A stretch of 64,000 nucleotides of DNA from Tenacibaculum holothuriorum (lineage in GTDB: Bacteria; Bacteroidota; Bacteroidia; Flavobacteriales; Flavobacteriaceae): contig NZ_LAPZ01000003.1 of assembly GCF_002120225.1 (NCBI RefSeq), positions 62,001-126,000 of the forward strand, read 5' to 3'. The notes beneath the pieces are model-generated. The model had not been told where the DNA came from. It ran no database searches and saw only the letters and a program-made list of their open reading frames with translations. This document shows positions 26,926-35,882 of the stretch, piece after piece; positions within the stretch are counted from its first letter, which is position 1; every line of letters starts with the position of its first letter. Made by a program: the position numbers and the translations under genes.

Positions 26926-27327
26926 ATGAAAAAACTATTAGTTTTATTGATTGCTATGCTTAGCTTATTTTCTTGTTCATCTGATGATGAAAATTTAGAT
27001 CCTTTTGTTGGTACTTGGAAGTTATTTTCAAATCGACAAGGGGAAGTTAATGAATGTGAGAAAAAAACGACAATCATAATTAATGAATCCGGAACATATT
27101 CCTCTTCTTATTATTATGAAGAAAACAACGCTTGTACCAATGGTAATGCAACCGGCGTGTGGGAAAATGCAGGAAATGGAATCTACGAAATAAAAGAAAG
27201 TGGAAGTAACCAGGTAGAGTTAGCGAATATTACATTTAAAGACAATAACAAGACTTTTGTAATTACAGAAACGGACAATGATAACGGTGTTACAAAAACT
27301 TATACTATAGTATACAAGAGAAAATAA
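26926..27327 (+). CDS. Small lipocalin-like lipoprotein
   Basis: A 133-aa protein with signal and lipobox (LSLFSC, Cys17) followed by an acidic SSDDENLDP linker. The mature domain begins FVGTWKLFSNRQG and has alternating beta strands with a GVWENAGNGIYEI turn, as in the short lipocalin-like domains of Flavobacteria. It contains three cysteines after the lipobox. Ligand and role are unknown. It ends at a bidirectional terminator. Confidence 0.75.
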   Translation: MKKLLVLLIAMLSLFSCSSDDENLDPFVGTWKLFSNRQGEVNECEKKTTIIINESGTYSSSYYYEENNACTNGNATGVWENAGNGIYEIKESGSNQVELANITFKDNNKTFVITETDNDNGVTKTYTIVYKRK

Positions 27328-27336
27328 TTCTCTCTC

Positions 27337-27369
27337 AAAAAAAGCGAAGTTTAAAACTTCGCTTTTTTT
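27337..27369. terminator. Bidirectional intrinsic terminator
   Basis: AAAGCGAAGT pairs with ACTTCGCTTT around a short loop, flanked by A7 and T7 tracts, between converging genes. Confidence 0.92.
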
Positions 27370-27592
27370 ATTCATATCCTTCCATTTCTTTATCGTAAAA
27401 AGAACCTGCTTCTTCAACCAAACGTTCCATTTCGTTTGCTAATTCTTGCTCATTCTCTCCCGATAAATCTTCGAACCATTCAATTTCATCATCTTTTAAA
27501 TTGATAATAAATCTTGGATATTCTGTATGCAACACAAAAATATCTTCTGGTTGCTGACTATTATCTGCCAATAAAAACTTTGGTAATTTCAT
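27368..27592 (-). CDS. Small acidic conserved protein
   Basis: A 74-aa soluble acidic protein (MKLPKFLLADNSQQPEDIF, then a C-terminal ELANEMERLVEEAGSF helix). I do not recognise a named family; similar short proteins occur in Flavobacteriaceae. It begins 25 bases after the MATE gene on the same strand and stops at the shared terminator, so it is likely co-transcribed with the transporter. Confidence 0.7.
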   Translation of the reverse strand: MKLPKFLLADNSQQPEDIFVLHTEYPRFIINLKDDEIEWFEDLSGENEQELANEMERLVEEAGSFYDKEMEGYE

Positions 27593-27617
27593 ATCTCTTA
27601 TTAAATCTTAATATCTT

Positions 27618-28997
27618 TTATTCTCCATTTGTTGCAATCAACTTCTTGGTCATATAATTAAATCGGATAAACAATAACACAGAAGCTGACGTTAATCCTG
27701 CTAAAAGTCCCAACCAAATTCCGAAACTTCCATACATTTCTTCTTTTCCGAAGTAAAAACTTACAGGAAAACCAATTAACCAATACGACACAAAGGTAAT
27801 TATTGTTGGAATTTTCACGTCTTGCAATCCTCTTAAAGCCCCTAAAACCATTACCTGAATACTATCACTTATTTGAAAAAATGCTGCTGCAATTAACAAA
27901 CTCGACGCAATCTTAAGCACTTCAATATTATCTGCATAATTCGTGGCATCACTTAAATCTACATACAAATTAGGTAATTGTTTATGAAATATAAAAAAGA
28001 TAATTGCGAAACCAACCGCCAATATAATTCCTAAAAAGAAAATTGAAAATGCTATCCTTCTTAACTCTAAATAATTCTGTAATCCTTTTTGATTTCCTAC
28101 TCTTATCATAGCCGCTACACTAAGCCCCATAGCCACCATAAAAGTCATCGATGATAAATTTAGTGCTACTTGATTTGCTGCTTGCGGGTTCTTTCCCAAC
28201 AATCCACTCAACCAAATTGCTGCAGTAAATATCGCTACCTCAAAAAACATTTGCATAGCACTCGGCATTCCTAAATTTACTATTTTTTTTAGCATTAACT
28301 TATCAAGAACAAACAATGTAATGTTTGTCACCAATCGTTTAGAACGTTCTTTTTTAGTAAGCAACCACCATAAATATAATACCATGATAAATCGTGATAT
28401 CAAGGTACCATAAGCTGCACCTACAATTCCCATTTCAGGAAATCCGAACTTTCCGAAAATCAATAAATAATTCAATAAAACATTTACAACATTTGCTATT
28501 ATCGTAGCATACATTGGGTATTTAGTCATAGACATTCCGTCACTAAACTGCTTAAATGCTTGAAAAACGATTAACGGAATTAAAGAAAAGGCTACCAAAT
28601 CTAAATAAGGAATCGCCAACTCAACCACTTCTATCGGTTGTTTCATAAAGTACAATAATGGCTTTGAAAAGAAAACCATTAAAAACATTAAAATTCCTAA
28701 TGTGGTACACAAAAACAACCCATGTTTAAATGTAGATTTTGCTGCATCAAAGTTATTAGAAGAATCGGCTTCGGCAATTAAAGGGGTAATCGCTGTAGAA
28801 AAACCAATTCCTAAAGACATAGCAATGAACATAAAACTGTTACCCAATGAAACAGCAGCCAATTCTGCTGTTCCTAACTGCCCTACCATAATGTTATCTA
28901 TAAAACTAACAAAGGTATGCCCTAACATACCTAACATTACTGGTGAAGCAAGTTTCCAATTATACTTAAACTCAGATGTATACCTAGCTAAATTCAC
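27618..28997 (-). CDS. MATE family multidrug efflux transporter
   Basis: A 459-aa protein with twelve predicted transmembrane helices in two MatE repeats. The first repeat starts WKLASPVMLGMLGHTFVSFIDNIMVGQLG; the second carries FMVAMGLSVAAMIRVGNQKG. It would export cationic compounds in exchange for Na+ or H+. The start is GTG at 28997, since no ATG precedes the conserved N-terminus. A near-match -7 box (TATCTTCG) lies at 29025-29032 on the minus strand. Confidence 0.93.
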   Translation of the reverse strand: MNLARYTSEFKYNWKLASPVMLGMLGHTFVSFIDNIMVGQLGTAELAAVSLGNSFMFIAMSLGIGFSTAITPLIAEADSSNNFDAAKSTFKHGLFLCTTLGILMFLMVFFSKPLLYFMKQPIEVVELAIPYLDLVAFSLIPLIVFQAFKQFSDGMSMTKYPMYATIIANVVNVLLNYLLIFGKFGFPEMGIVGAAYGTLISRFIMVLYLWWLLTKKERSKRLVTNITLFVLDKLMLKKIVNLGMPSAMQMFFEVAIFTAAIWLSGLLGKNPQAANQVALNLSSMTFMVAMGLSVAAMIRVGNQKGLQNYLELRRIAFSIFFLGIILAVGFAIIFFIFHKQLPNLYVDLSDATNYADNIEVLKIASSLLIAAAFFQISDSIQVMVLGALRGLQDVKIPTIITFVSYWLIGFPVSFYFGKEEMYGSFGIWLGLLAGLTSASVLLFIRFNYMTKKLIATNGE

Positions 28998-29088
28998 AGT
29001 TTAAACAATACTTTTTTTTGAGTATGCGAAGATACATCATTTTAAACTCGCTTTTATTTTATTTATCTGATTTTAAAAATTATTTATT

Positions 29089-29096
29089 TACCTTTG
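29089..29096 (+). promoter_or_regulatory. Flavobacterial -7 box of tpx
   Basis: TACCTTTG matches TAnnTTTG exactly and predicts a transcription start about 20 bases before the tpx ATG. No -33 TTG was identified. Confidence 0.55.
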
Positions 29097-29121
29097 AAGA
29101 CTCTATATAAAACAACTAAAA

Positions 29122-29619
29122 ATGGCTTCAATTACATTACAAGGAAACAACATAAATACTATAGGAAATTTACCAAAAGCTGGAGAAAAAGCTCCTCAAT
29201 TCACATTAGTAGCAACCGATTTATCTCGTAAAACTAATGAAGATTTTAAAGGTAAGAAACTTGTTTTAAACATTTTTCCGAGTGTAGATACGGGTACTTG
29301 TGCAACTTCTGTAAGAACTTTTAATAAAGAAGCTAGTAATTTAGATAATACTGTAGTTTTATGTATTTCTAAAGATTTACCTTTTGCTCAAAATCGTTTT
29401 TGTGGTGCTGAAGGAATTGAAAACGTTGTAATGTTATCTGATTATGTTAACGGAAGTTTTGGAAAAGATTACCAGTTAGAAATTGCTGAAGGACCAATAG
29501 CAGGATTACACTCACGTTGCATAGTTGTTATTAACGAAGAAGGAAACGTAGTATATACTGAGCAAGTTTCTGAAACTACTGAAGAACCAAATTACGAAGC
29601 AGCTTTAAAAGCATTATAA
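29122..29619 (+). CDS. tpx: Thiol peroxidase (atypical 2-Cys peroxiredoxin)
   Basis: A 165-aa cytoplasmic enzyme that reduces peroxides with thioredoxin. The peroxidatic Cys60 lies in DTGTCATSV and the resolving Cys94 in NRFCGAEGI. The motifs and spacing match E. coli Tpx. The next gene starts 4 bases after its stop, so it forms an operon with dgkA. Confidence 0.96.
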   Translation: MASITLQGNNINTIGNLPKAGEKAPQFTLVATDLSRKTNEDFKGKKLVLNIFPSVDTGTCATSVRTFNKEASNLDNTVVLCISKDLPFAQNRFCGAEGIENVVMLSDYVNGSFGKDYQLEIAEGPIAGLHSRCIVVINEEGNVVYTEQVSETTEEPNYEAALKAL

Positions 29620-29623
29620 TTTT

Positions 29624-30004
29624 ATGAAAAACCCAAATGATGGTTTTATAAAAGGTAGATTACGTAGTATAAAATTTGCCTTAAAAGGAATGTGGCTTTT
29701 ATTAACTACAGAAGACAGTATTAAAGTTCAGTTTTCTACAGCCATTTTAGTTACATTACTTGGATTTTATTTTGAAATTTCATCAGTAGAATGGATGATA
29801 CAATTTTTAGCTATCGGACTTGTCTTAGTTGCCGAGGCTTTAAATACTGCCGTAGAAAAAGTGGCAGATTTCATTCATCCAGATTATCACGAAAAAATAG
29901 GTTTTATAAAAGATATAGCTGCTGGCGCACCTGCATTTGCTGCGCTTATTTCTTTAATAATTTGTGGTATTATTTACCTTCCTAAAATTATAGTTATATT
30001 GTAA
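29624..30004 (+). CDS. dgkA: Diacylglycerol/undecaprenol kinase family protein
   Basis: A 126-aa membrane enzyme with three transmembrane helices and the family core EALNTAVEKVADF, followed by KDIAAGAPAFAAL. It would phosphorylate a membrane lipid alcohol (diacylglycerol or undecaprenol) with ATP. Gram-positive relatives act on undecaprenol, so lipid-carrier recycling is also possible. It lies between tpx and ftsK with short gaps. Confidence 0.92.
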   Translation: MKNPNDGFIKGRLRSIKFALKGMWLLLTTEDSIKVQFSTAILVTLLGFYFEISSVEWMIQFLAIGLVLVAEALNTAVEKVADFIHPDYHEKIGFIKDIAAGAPAFAALISLIICGIIYLPKIIVIL

Positions 30005-30032
30005 CGTTGTAATTTTTATCAACAATTAATTT

Positions 30033-32477
30033 ATGGCAAAAAAAAAGACTACTGCAAAAAAAAAGCAACCTAAAAGTAATACTCAAAATAAAATTACTTC
30101 TTTTCTTAATAACAGACAGAACCAAAGTGTAATTGGTGTGTTTTTAATGCTTTTTTCAGTTGCATTAGCAGTTGCTTTTATTTCATTTTTCTTTAGTTGG
30201 CAAGAAGATCAAAGCGTCTTAAATCAATTTCCAAATAAAGCTTTAAAAACTAAAAATTTACTAGGTCAAATTGGTGCTTCTTTAAGTAACTTTTTCATTT
30301 ATAAAGGTTTTGGTATTGGTGCTTTTATGTTAGTATTTTTAACATTTATTACTGGAGCACGTATATTTTTTCAGAGTAATTTAAAACGTATTATCACTTC
30401 TTGGAACTGGGGATTATTAGGTATGCTTTGGCTTGCTATTTCTCTTGGTTTTGTAAACAAAAAACTAATCGTTTTATCGGGTACAATAGGTTCTGAACTT
30501 AATGAATACCTACAAGCTTTTTTAGGAAAAACTGGGCTCATCATACTTCTATTATTCTTCTTTGTTGCTTATTTAATTTTACGATTTAAACTAACCGCTG
30601 ATGATTTGAATAAAAAATCAGATAGGGAAGATATTCAAAAAGAACCTCAAGAATCAACAAATGTTAAATCTTCAGAAGATATAATTACTGATACAACTTC
30701 AAAAGTAGAGGATACAACAGAGAAATCTACTTTTGAAAGTTCTTTAGAAAACTTACAACCAACTATTAGTAATCATTCAGATGTTAACACTTCTAAGACT
30801 GTTTCTGATACAGATAACGAAAGTATTTCTTTAGATATAGAAACCACAACGGTTAAAGAACCTACAATTTCAGAAGAAACTAAAAAAGAGGTCGAAGTTG
30901 CTATTGAAAAAATAGCCGAAGAAAAAAGTGTTACTGAAAACTTATCAGATCGATTAGTAAAAGATTTTGGGGAGTTTGATCCTACTTTAGAATTAGCAAA
31001 CTATAAATTTCCAACGTTTAACCTTTTAAAAGAGTATAGCGATACAATCTCTATAGATCCACATGAATTAGAAGCAAACAAAAACCAAATTGTAGAAACA
31101 CTTAAAAACTACAAAATTGGTATTGCTCAAATTAAAGCTACAGTTGGTCCAACAATTACTTTATATGAAATTGTACCAGAAGCGGGAGTTAGGATTTCAA
31201 AAATTAAAAACTTAGAAGACGATATTGCTCTATCACTTTCAGCATTAGGTATTCGTATTATTGCACCAATTCCAGGTAAAGGAACTATTGGTATCGAAGT
31301 ACCTAATAAAAAAGCAACTATTGTTTCTATGCACTCAGTAATTTCATCTAAGAAATTCCAAGAATCTCCAATGGAATTACCACTAGCATTAGGTAAAACT
31401 ATTTCTAACGAAACTTTTGTTGTTGATTTAGCGAAAATGCCTCACTTACTAATGGCAGGTGCTACTGGTCAAGGTAAATCGGTTGGATTAAATGCCATAT
31501 TAACATCATTATTATACAGAAAACATCCTGCTGAAGTTAAATTTGTATTAGTAGATCCTAAAAAAGTAGAACTTACTTTATTCAATAAAATTGAACGCCA
31601 TTATTTAGCAAAACTTCCTGATGAAGAAGAAGCTATTATTACAGATACCACCAAAGTAGTGAATACGTTAAATTCACTTTGTATTGAAATGGATGCTCGT
31701 TACGACCTACTTAAAAATGCTATGGTTCGTAATATTAAAGAGTACAATGCTAAGTTTAAAGCACGAAAGTTAAATCCTGAAAACGGACATAAATTCTTAC
31801 CATATATTGTTTTAGTAATTGATGAATTTGCTGATTTAATTATGACCGCTGGTAAAGAAGTAGAAACTCCTATTGCTCGTTTAGCGCAGTTAGCCCGTGC
31901 TATTGGAATCCATTTAATTGTAGCTACTCAGCGTCCGTCGGTAAATGTAATTACTGGTATTATTAAAGCAAATTTCCCTGCTCGAATAGCTTTTAGAGTA
32001 ACTTCTAAAATTGATAGTAGAACTATTTTAGATGCTCCAGGAGCTGATCAATTAATTGGTCGTGGAGATATGCTATATTCTGGAGGGAACGATTTAACTC
32101 GTATTCAATGTGCTTTTGTTGACACTCCTGAAGTAGAAAAAATAACCGATTTTATTGGATCTCAAAGAGCTTACCCTGAAGCACATTTACTTCCTGAATA
32201 TATTGGCGAAGAAGGTGGCACAAATCTTGATATTGATATAAAAGACAGAGATAAATTGTTTAAAGAAGCTGCTGAAGTTATTGTGACAGCACAACAAGGT
32301 TCGGCATCGTTATTGCAACGTAAATTAAAGTTAGGATATAACAGAGCTGGTAGATTGATTGACCAATTAGAAGCAGCAGGAATTGTAGGTCCTTTCGAAG
32401 GTAGTAAAGCAAGACAAGTTTTGGTACCCGATTTAATTGCTCTTGAACAATTATTAGAAAACGAAAAGAATACGTAA
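30033..32477 (+). CDS. ftsK: DNA translocase FtsK/SpoIIIE
   Basis: An 814-aa protein. A Lys-rich N-terminus (KKKTTAKKKQPK) leads into about four transmembrane helices in residues 30-190. An acidic, Ser/Thr-rich linker (195-305) follows, then the alpha-beta motor with Walker A GATGQGKSV and Walker B YIVLVIDEFADLI. The C-terminal gamma winged helix recognises KOPS-like sites. It pumps chromosome dimers and termini at the division septum. The linker is short compared with E. coli FtsK, as in SpoIIIE. Confidence 0.96.
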   Translation: MAKKKTTAKKKQPKSNTQNKITSFLNNRQNQSVIGVFLMLFSVALAVAFISFFFSWQEDQSVLNQFPNKALKTKNLLGQIGASLSNFFIYKGFGIGAFMLVFLTFITGARIFFQSNLKRIITSWNWGLLGMLWLAISLGFVNKKLIVLSGTIGSELNEYLQAFLGKTGLIILLLFFFVAYLILRFKLTADDLNKKSDREDIQKEPQESTNVKSSEDIITDTTSKVEDTTEKSTFESSLENLQPTISNHSDVNTSKTVSDTDNESISLDIETTTVKEPTISEETKKEVEVAIEKIAEEKSVTENLSDRLVKDFGEFDPTLELANYKFPTFNLLKEYSDTISIDPHELEANKNQIVETLKNYKIGIAQIKATVGPTITLYEIVPEAGVRISKIKNLEDDIALSLSALGIRIIAPIPGKGTIGIEVPNKKATIVSMHSVISSKKFQESPMELPLALGKTISNETFVVDLAKMPHLLMAGATGQGKSVGLNAILTSLLYRKHPAEVKFVLVDPKKVELTLFNKIERHYLAKLPDEEEAIITDTTKVVNTLNSLCIEMDARYDLLKNAMVRNIKEYNAKFKARKLNPENGHKFLPYIVLVIDEFADLIMTAGKEVETPIARLAQLARAIGIHLIVATQRPSVNVITGIIKANFPARIAFRVTSKIDSRTILDAPGADQLIGRGDMLYSGGNDLTRIQCAFVDTPEVEKITDFIGSQRAYPEAHLLPEYIGEEGGTNLDIDIKDRDKLFKEAAEVIVTAQQGSASLLQRKLKLGYNRAGRLIDQLEAAGIVGPFEGSKARQVLVPDLIALEQLLENEKNT

Positions 32478-32506
32478 AACAAGAATAGAAATTGAATTAT
32501 AGAACG

Positions 32507-33163
32507 ATGAAAAGATTAGGATTATTTATAGCAAGCATTTTTTTAAGTGTTACTTTATTTGCGCAAGGAAATTCATCTGCACAAGCTAAAAAACTATTAG
32601 ACGAAGTATCTGATAAAATGGGAGCATACAAAAATATGTCTATTGGTTTTAACTCTACTTTAGTAAATAAAGAAGCTGGTATCACTAACGATCCACCAAT
32701 TTTAGGAAAAATAACGTTATCTGGTGATAAGTATAATTTAGAGTATTTAGGAAACATCTTCCTTTTTGACGGAAAACAATTAGTTGTCATCAATCAAGAA
32801 GAAAAAGAGATTTCTATTTCTTCGGGAGATATGGAAGAAGAAGATGGTTTTATTTATCCTTCTAAATTATTAACCTTCTATAAAGAAGGATACAACTATG
32901 CTATGGGTAATTTAAAAAATTACAAAGGACGTAAGGTTCAGTATGTAGACTTAAGTCCTATTGATAGCAATTCTGATATTGTAAAAGTTCAACTAGGAAT
33001 TGATGCTAAAACAAAACACATTTTTAAATTAGTACAAATTGGTAGTAACGGTGCAGAAACTACGTTTACCATTACTAAATTTAAAAGTAATCAATCATTA
33101 TCTCCAAGTTTGTTCAGCTTCAATAAAAATAAGTACATCAAACAAGGATATATCATAGATTAA
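32507..33163 (+). CDS. lolA: LolA-like outer-membrane lipoprotein carrier
   Basis: I use ATG 32507 (218 aa) rather than the upstream TTG because MKRLGLFIASIFLSVTLFAQG is a proper signal peptide. The mature domain has the LolA half-barrel pattern: AKKLLDEVSDKMGAYKNMSIGFNS, GKITLSGDKYNLEY, and DGKQLVVINQEEKEISIS. It ferries lipoproteins across the periplasm. Flavobacteria generally lack LolB, and none is seen here. A strong terminator follows. Confidence 0.9.
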   Translation: MKRLGLFIASIFLSVTLFAQGNSSAQAKKLLDEVSDKMGAYKNMSIGFNSTLVNKEAGITNDPPILGKITLSGDKYNLEYLGNIFLFDGKQLVVINQEEKEISISSGDMEEEDGFIYPSKLLTFYKEGYNYAMGNLKNYKGRKVQYVDLSPIDSNSDIVKVQLGIDAKTKHIFKLVQIGSNGAETTFTITKFKSNQSLSPSLFSFNKNKYIKQGYIID

Positions 33164-33168
33164 TCTTC

Positions 33169-33211
33169 AAAAGTTTTGTTAGTGATTAAACAATCATTAA
33201 CAAAACTTTTT
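33169..33211 (+). terminator. Intrinsic terminator of lolA
   Basis: AAAAGTTTTGTTA pairs with TAACAAAACTTTT, with an inner stem GTGATT/AATCAT and a tight loop. It is followed by a short T run. Confidence 0.8.
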
Positions 33212-33234
33212 AGAAATATATCATTCTAACCAAC

Positions 33235-33242
33235 TACCTTTG
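33235..33242 (+). promoter_or_regulatory. Flavobacterial -7 box abutting the lptG-type gene
   Basis: TACCTTTG is an exact TAnnTTTG match ending 5 bases before the GTG start at 33248. The predicted transcript would begin at or next to the start codon. Confidence 0.6.
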
Positions 33243-33247
33243 CGTCT

Positions 33248-34696
33248 GTGAAAATTTTAGACAGATACATACTAAAAAGCTTTTTAGTCCCTTTCTTTGC
33301 TACCTTTTTAATCATACTTTTTGTATTGGTTATGCAAATGTTATGGTTAGCTTTCGACAATTTTGCTGGTAAAGGGTTAAGCTTAACCATTATTTTAAAA
33401 TTTTTGTGGTATTCTACCTTAATGGCAGCTCCACAAGCCTTACCTATTGGAGTCTTATTATCTTCAATAATGTCATTAGGAGCCTTATCTGAAAATTATG
33501 AATTTGCTGCTGCAAAATCTGCTGGAGTTTCACTACAAAGAATTGTACGTCCATTAGTTTTCTTAGCCTTTTTAATGAGTGCCATAAACTTTGTTTTTCT
33601 TAACAACGTTTATCCTTATGCTGTTTTACGACAACTAAACATGAAGGTTAACATTAAGAAAAAACAACCTGCCTTAGCTTTAGTTCCTGGAAGTTTTAAT
33701 ACTGAAATTCCAAACTATCAAATTAAATTTGAGGAAAAGTATGGAGAGAAAGAAAACTTGTTAAAAAAAGTTCTTATTTACGATTTATCCTCACGAAAAG
33801 GGAATAATAAAATTATTACTGCTGAAAAAGGTGAAATCATTTCTGAAGAAGGAAGCAGATATATGACATTAGTTTTAAAAAACGGACACTTCTTTCAAAA
33901 TCACAATGCTTATGGCACATCTTATCAAAAGCAAAAAAAGATGCCAGCATCTCATGCAAAATTTGATGAATATACTATAAATATTGATGTATCTTCTTTC
34001 TCTGACGACAATGTTGAAGATTTAAATTACACTCAAAACTACAATATGCTAAGTTTAGGGCAGTTAAAAGATACTCTTCCTACTTTAAAAATTAAATACG
34101 ATGAGTTTTTAAAAAGTAGAGCAGAAAACTTGTTTGCTAGTATTGAGATTGATAAGCTATACAAACACCCAGATTCTTTGATAGACAAAGAAGTATCGTT
34201 AGACATTTTAAGTAACTTTAAAGAGAAAGATAAAAATAGTATTTTAAACACAGCTTTATCAAAAGTAAATAGGACATTAAGTAATAACGATTCTTATAAA
34301 ACAAGTTTTAAGAACAAACGTAAATATCTTAATTTATACGACATTGAATACTATAATAGAATAGCCTTTTCATTATCCTGTTTACTACTGTTTTTCATAG
34401 GAGCGCCTTTAGGTTCTATCATAAGAAAAGGAGGAATGGGACTCCCTATGATTTTAGCAATAGCCATTTATGTTACTTATTTCTTTACAAATACTTTTGG
34501 TAGAAATTTAGCTGAAGAAAGCTCTTTAACTGCTATTACAGGTTCTTGGCTTGCAATGTTAATAATGACTCCTGTAGCTATATTTTTAACTGTTAGGGCT
34601 ACTCAAGATAAAGGTTTATTTAACTTTAGTAGTATATTTACACCTATTACAACGCTATTTAAAAAACTTTTCTCAAAAAAAGAGAAAACACAATAA
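33248..34696 (+). CDS. lptG: LptF/LptG family lipopolysaccharide export permease
   Basis: A 482-aa inner-membrane permease of the YjgP/YjgQ family, starting at GTG (KILDRYILKSFL is the classic N-terminus). It has two transmembrane bundles (residues 10-120 and 365-465) separated by a large periplasmic jellyroll-type domain. It would work with LptB, and with a second permease encoded elsewhere, to extract LPS from the inner membrane. The -7 box next to the start predicts a leaderless mRNA. It ends 6 bases before ribB. Confidence 0.92.
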   Translation: MKILDRYILKSFLVPFFATFLIILFVLVMQMLWLAFDNFAGKGLSLTIILKFLWYSTLMAAPQALPIGVLLSSIMSLGALSENYEFAAAKSAGVSLQRIVRPLVFLAFLMSAINFVFLNNVYPYAVLRQLNMKVNIKKKQPALALVPGSFNTEIPNYQIKFEEKYGEKENLLKKVLIYDLSSRKGNNKIITAEKGEIISEEGSRYMTLVLKNGHFFQNHNAYGTSYQKQKKMPASHAKFDEYTINIDVSSFSDDNVEDLNYTQNYNMLSLGQLKDTLPTLKIKYDEFLKSRAENLFASIEIDKLYKHPDSLIDKEVSLDILSNFKEKDKNSILNTALSKVNRTLSNNDSYKTSFKNKRKYLNLYDIEYYNRIAFSLSCLLLFFIGAPLGSIIRKGGMGLPMILAIAIYVTYFFTNTFGRNLAEESSLTAITGSWLAMLIMTPVAIFLTVRATQDKGLFNFSSIFTPITTLFKKLFSKKEKTQ

Positions 34697-34702
34697 CACA
34701 AC

Positions 34703-35839
34703 ATGACAACACAAACTAAAATTCAATTAAATACAATTGAAGAAGCGATTGAAGATATTAAAAACGGTAAAGTAATTATCGTTGTTGATGATGAAGATCG
34801 TGAAAACGAAGGTGATTTTGTAGCAGCAGCTGAAAAAGCTACTCCCGATATGATCAACTTTATGGCCACTCATGGTAGAGGATTAATTTGTACACCACTT
34901 ACTGAAAATCGCTGTAAAGAGCTTGAACTAAATATGATGGTTAATAACAACACCGATCCTATGGAAACTGCTTTTACAGTTTCAGTAGATTTAAGAGGAA
35001 AAGGTGTTACTACAGGAATTTCAGCATCAGACAGAGCAAAAACTATTCAAGCTTTAATTGATGAAGATACGAAACCATTCGATTTAGCAAGACCTGGGCA
35101 TATTTTTCCTTTAAAAGCTAAAAATGGTGGAGTCTTAAGAAGAACTGGTCATACAGAAGCTGCGATTGACTTTGCTCGTTTAGCAGGCTTACAACCAGCA
35201 GGGGTAATCGTTGAGATTATGAATGAAAATGGTACTATGGCTCGCTTACCACAATTGGTAGATGTCGCTAAAAAATTCGATTTAAAAATTGTTTCTATAG
35301 AAGACTTAGTTGCTTATAGAATGGAACACGATTCTTTAATTGAAAAGAAAGAAGATTTTAACATTGAAACTCGTTTTGGAGAATTCCGTTTACGCGCTTA
35401 TAAACAAACTACCAATAATCAAATTCACATTGCTTTAACTAAAGGTAGCTGGACTAAAGAAGAACCTATTTTAACAAGAGTAAATTCAACTTTAGTAAAT
35501 AATGATATCTTAGGAACACTTACCAATAATGCTGATAAGAAGTTAGATCAAATGTTTAAAGTGATTAACGATGAAGGTAAGGGTGCCATTATCTTTATTA
35601 ATCAACAATCACAAGCTTTAAATTTATTGAGTAGATTACGTTTGTTAAAAGAAAATCAAGCTAATGGAATAATGAAAGCTCCAAACATAACTATGGACAA
35701 CAAAGATTTTGGTATTGGAGCTCAAATTTTACACGACTTACATATACATAAACTTAGATTAGTTTCTAATACCAAACAAACCAAACGTGTTGGTATGATT
35801 GGTTACGGATTAGAAATTGTAGATTATGTAAACTATTAA
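34703..35839 (+). CDS. ribB: 3,4-dihydroxy-2-butanone-4-phosphate synthase with degenerate GTP cyclohydrolase II domain
   Basis: A 378-aa protein of RibBA layout. Residues 5-205 are an intact RibB that makes the four-carbon riboflavin precursor from ribulose-5-phosphate: [36 protein letters not shown], and [15 protein letters not shown]. Residues 215-378 follow GTP cyclohydrolase II in outline. However, the zinc cysteines (normally in HSECxxGD and RCDCG) read NSTLVNND and TLTNNAD, so the cyclohydrolase activity should be lost. A separate RibA is expected elsewhere. It is coupled to lptG (6-base gap). Confidence 0.9.
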   Translation: MTTQTKIQLNTIEEAIEDIKNGKVIIVVDDEDRENEGDFVAAAEKATPDMINFMATHGRGLICTPLTENRCKELELNMMVNNNTDPMETAFTVSVDLRGKGVTTGISASDRAKTIQALIDEDTKPFDLARPGHIFPLKAKNGGVLRRTGHTEAAIDFARLAGLQPAGVIVEIMNENGTMARLPQLVDVAKKFDLKIVSIEDLVAYRMEHDSLIEKKEDFNIETRFGEFRLRAYKQTTNNQIHIALTKGSWTKEEPILTRVNSTLVNNDILGTLTNNADKKLDQMFKVINDEGKGAIIFINQQSQALNLLSRLRLLKENQANGIMKAPNITMDNKDFGIGAQILHDLHIHKLRLVSNTKQTKRVGMIGYGLEIVDYVNY

Positions 35840-35846
35840 TATCGAA

Positions 35847-35881
35847 TAAAAAAGGAGCTTTTAGATAAAGCTCCTTTTTTA
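35847..35881. terminator. Bidirectional intrinsic terminator
   Basis: AAAAAAGGAGCTTT pairs with AAAGCTCCTTTTTT around a 5-base loop between converging genes. Confidence 0.95.
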
Positions 35882-35882
35882 T

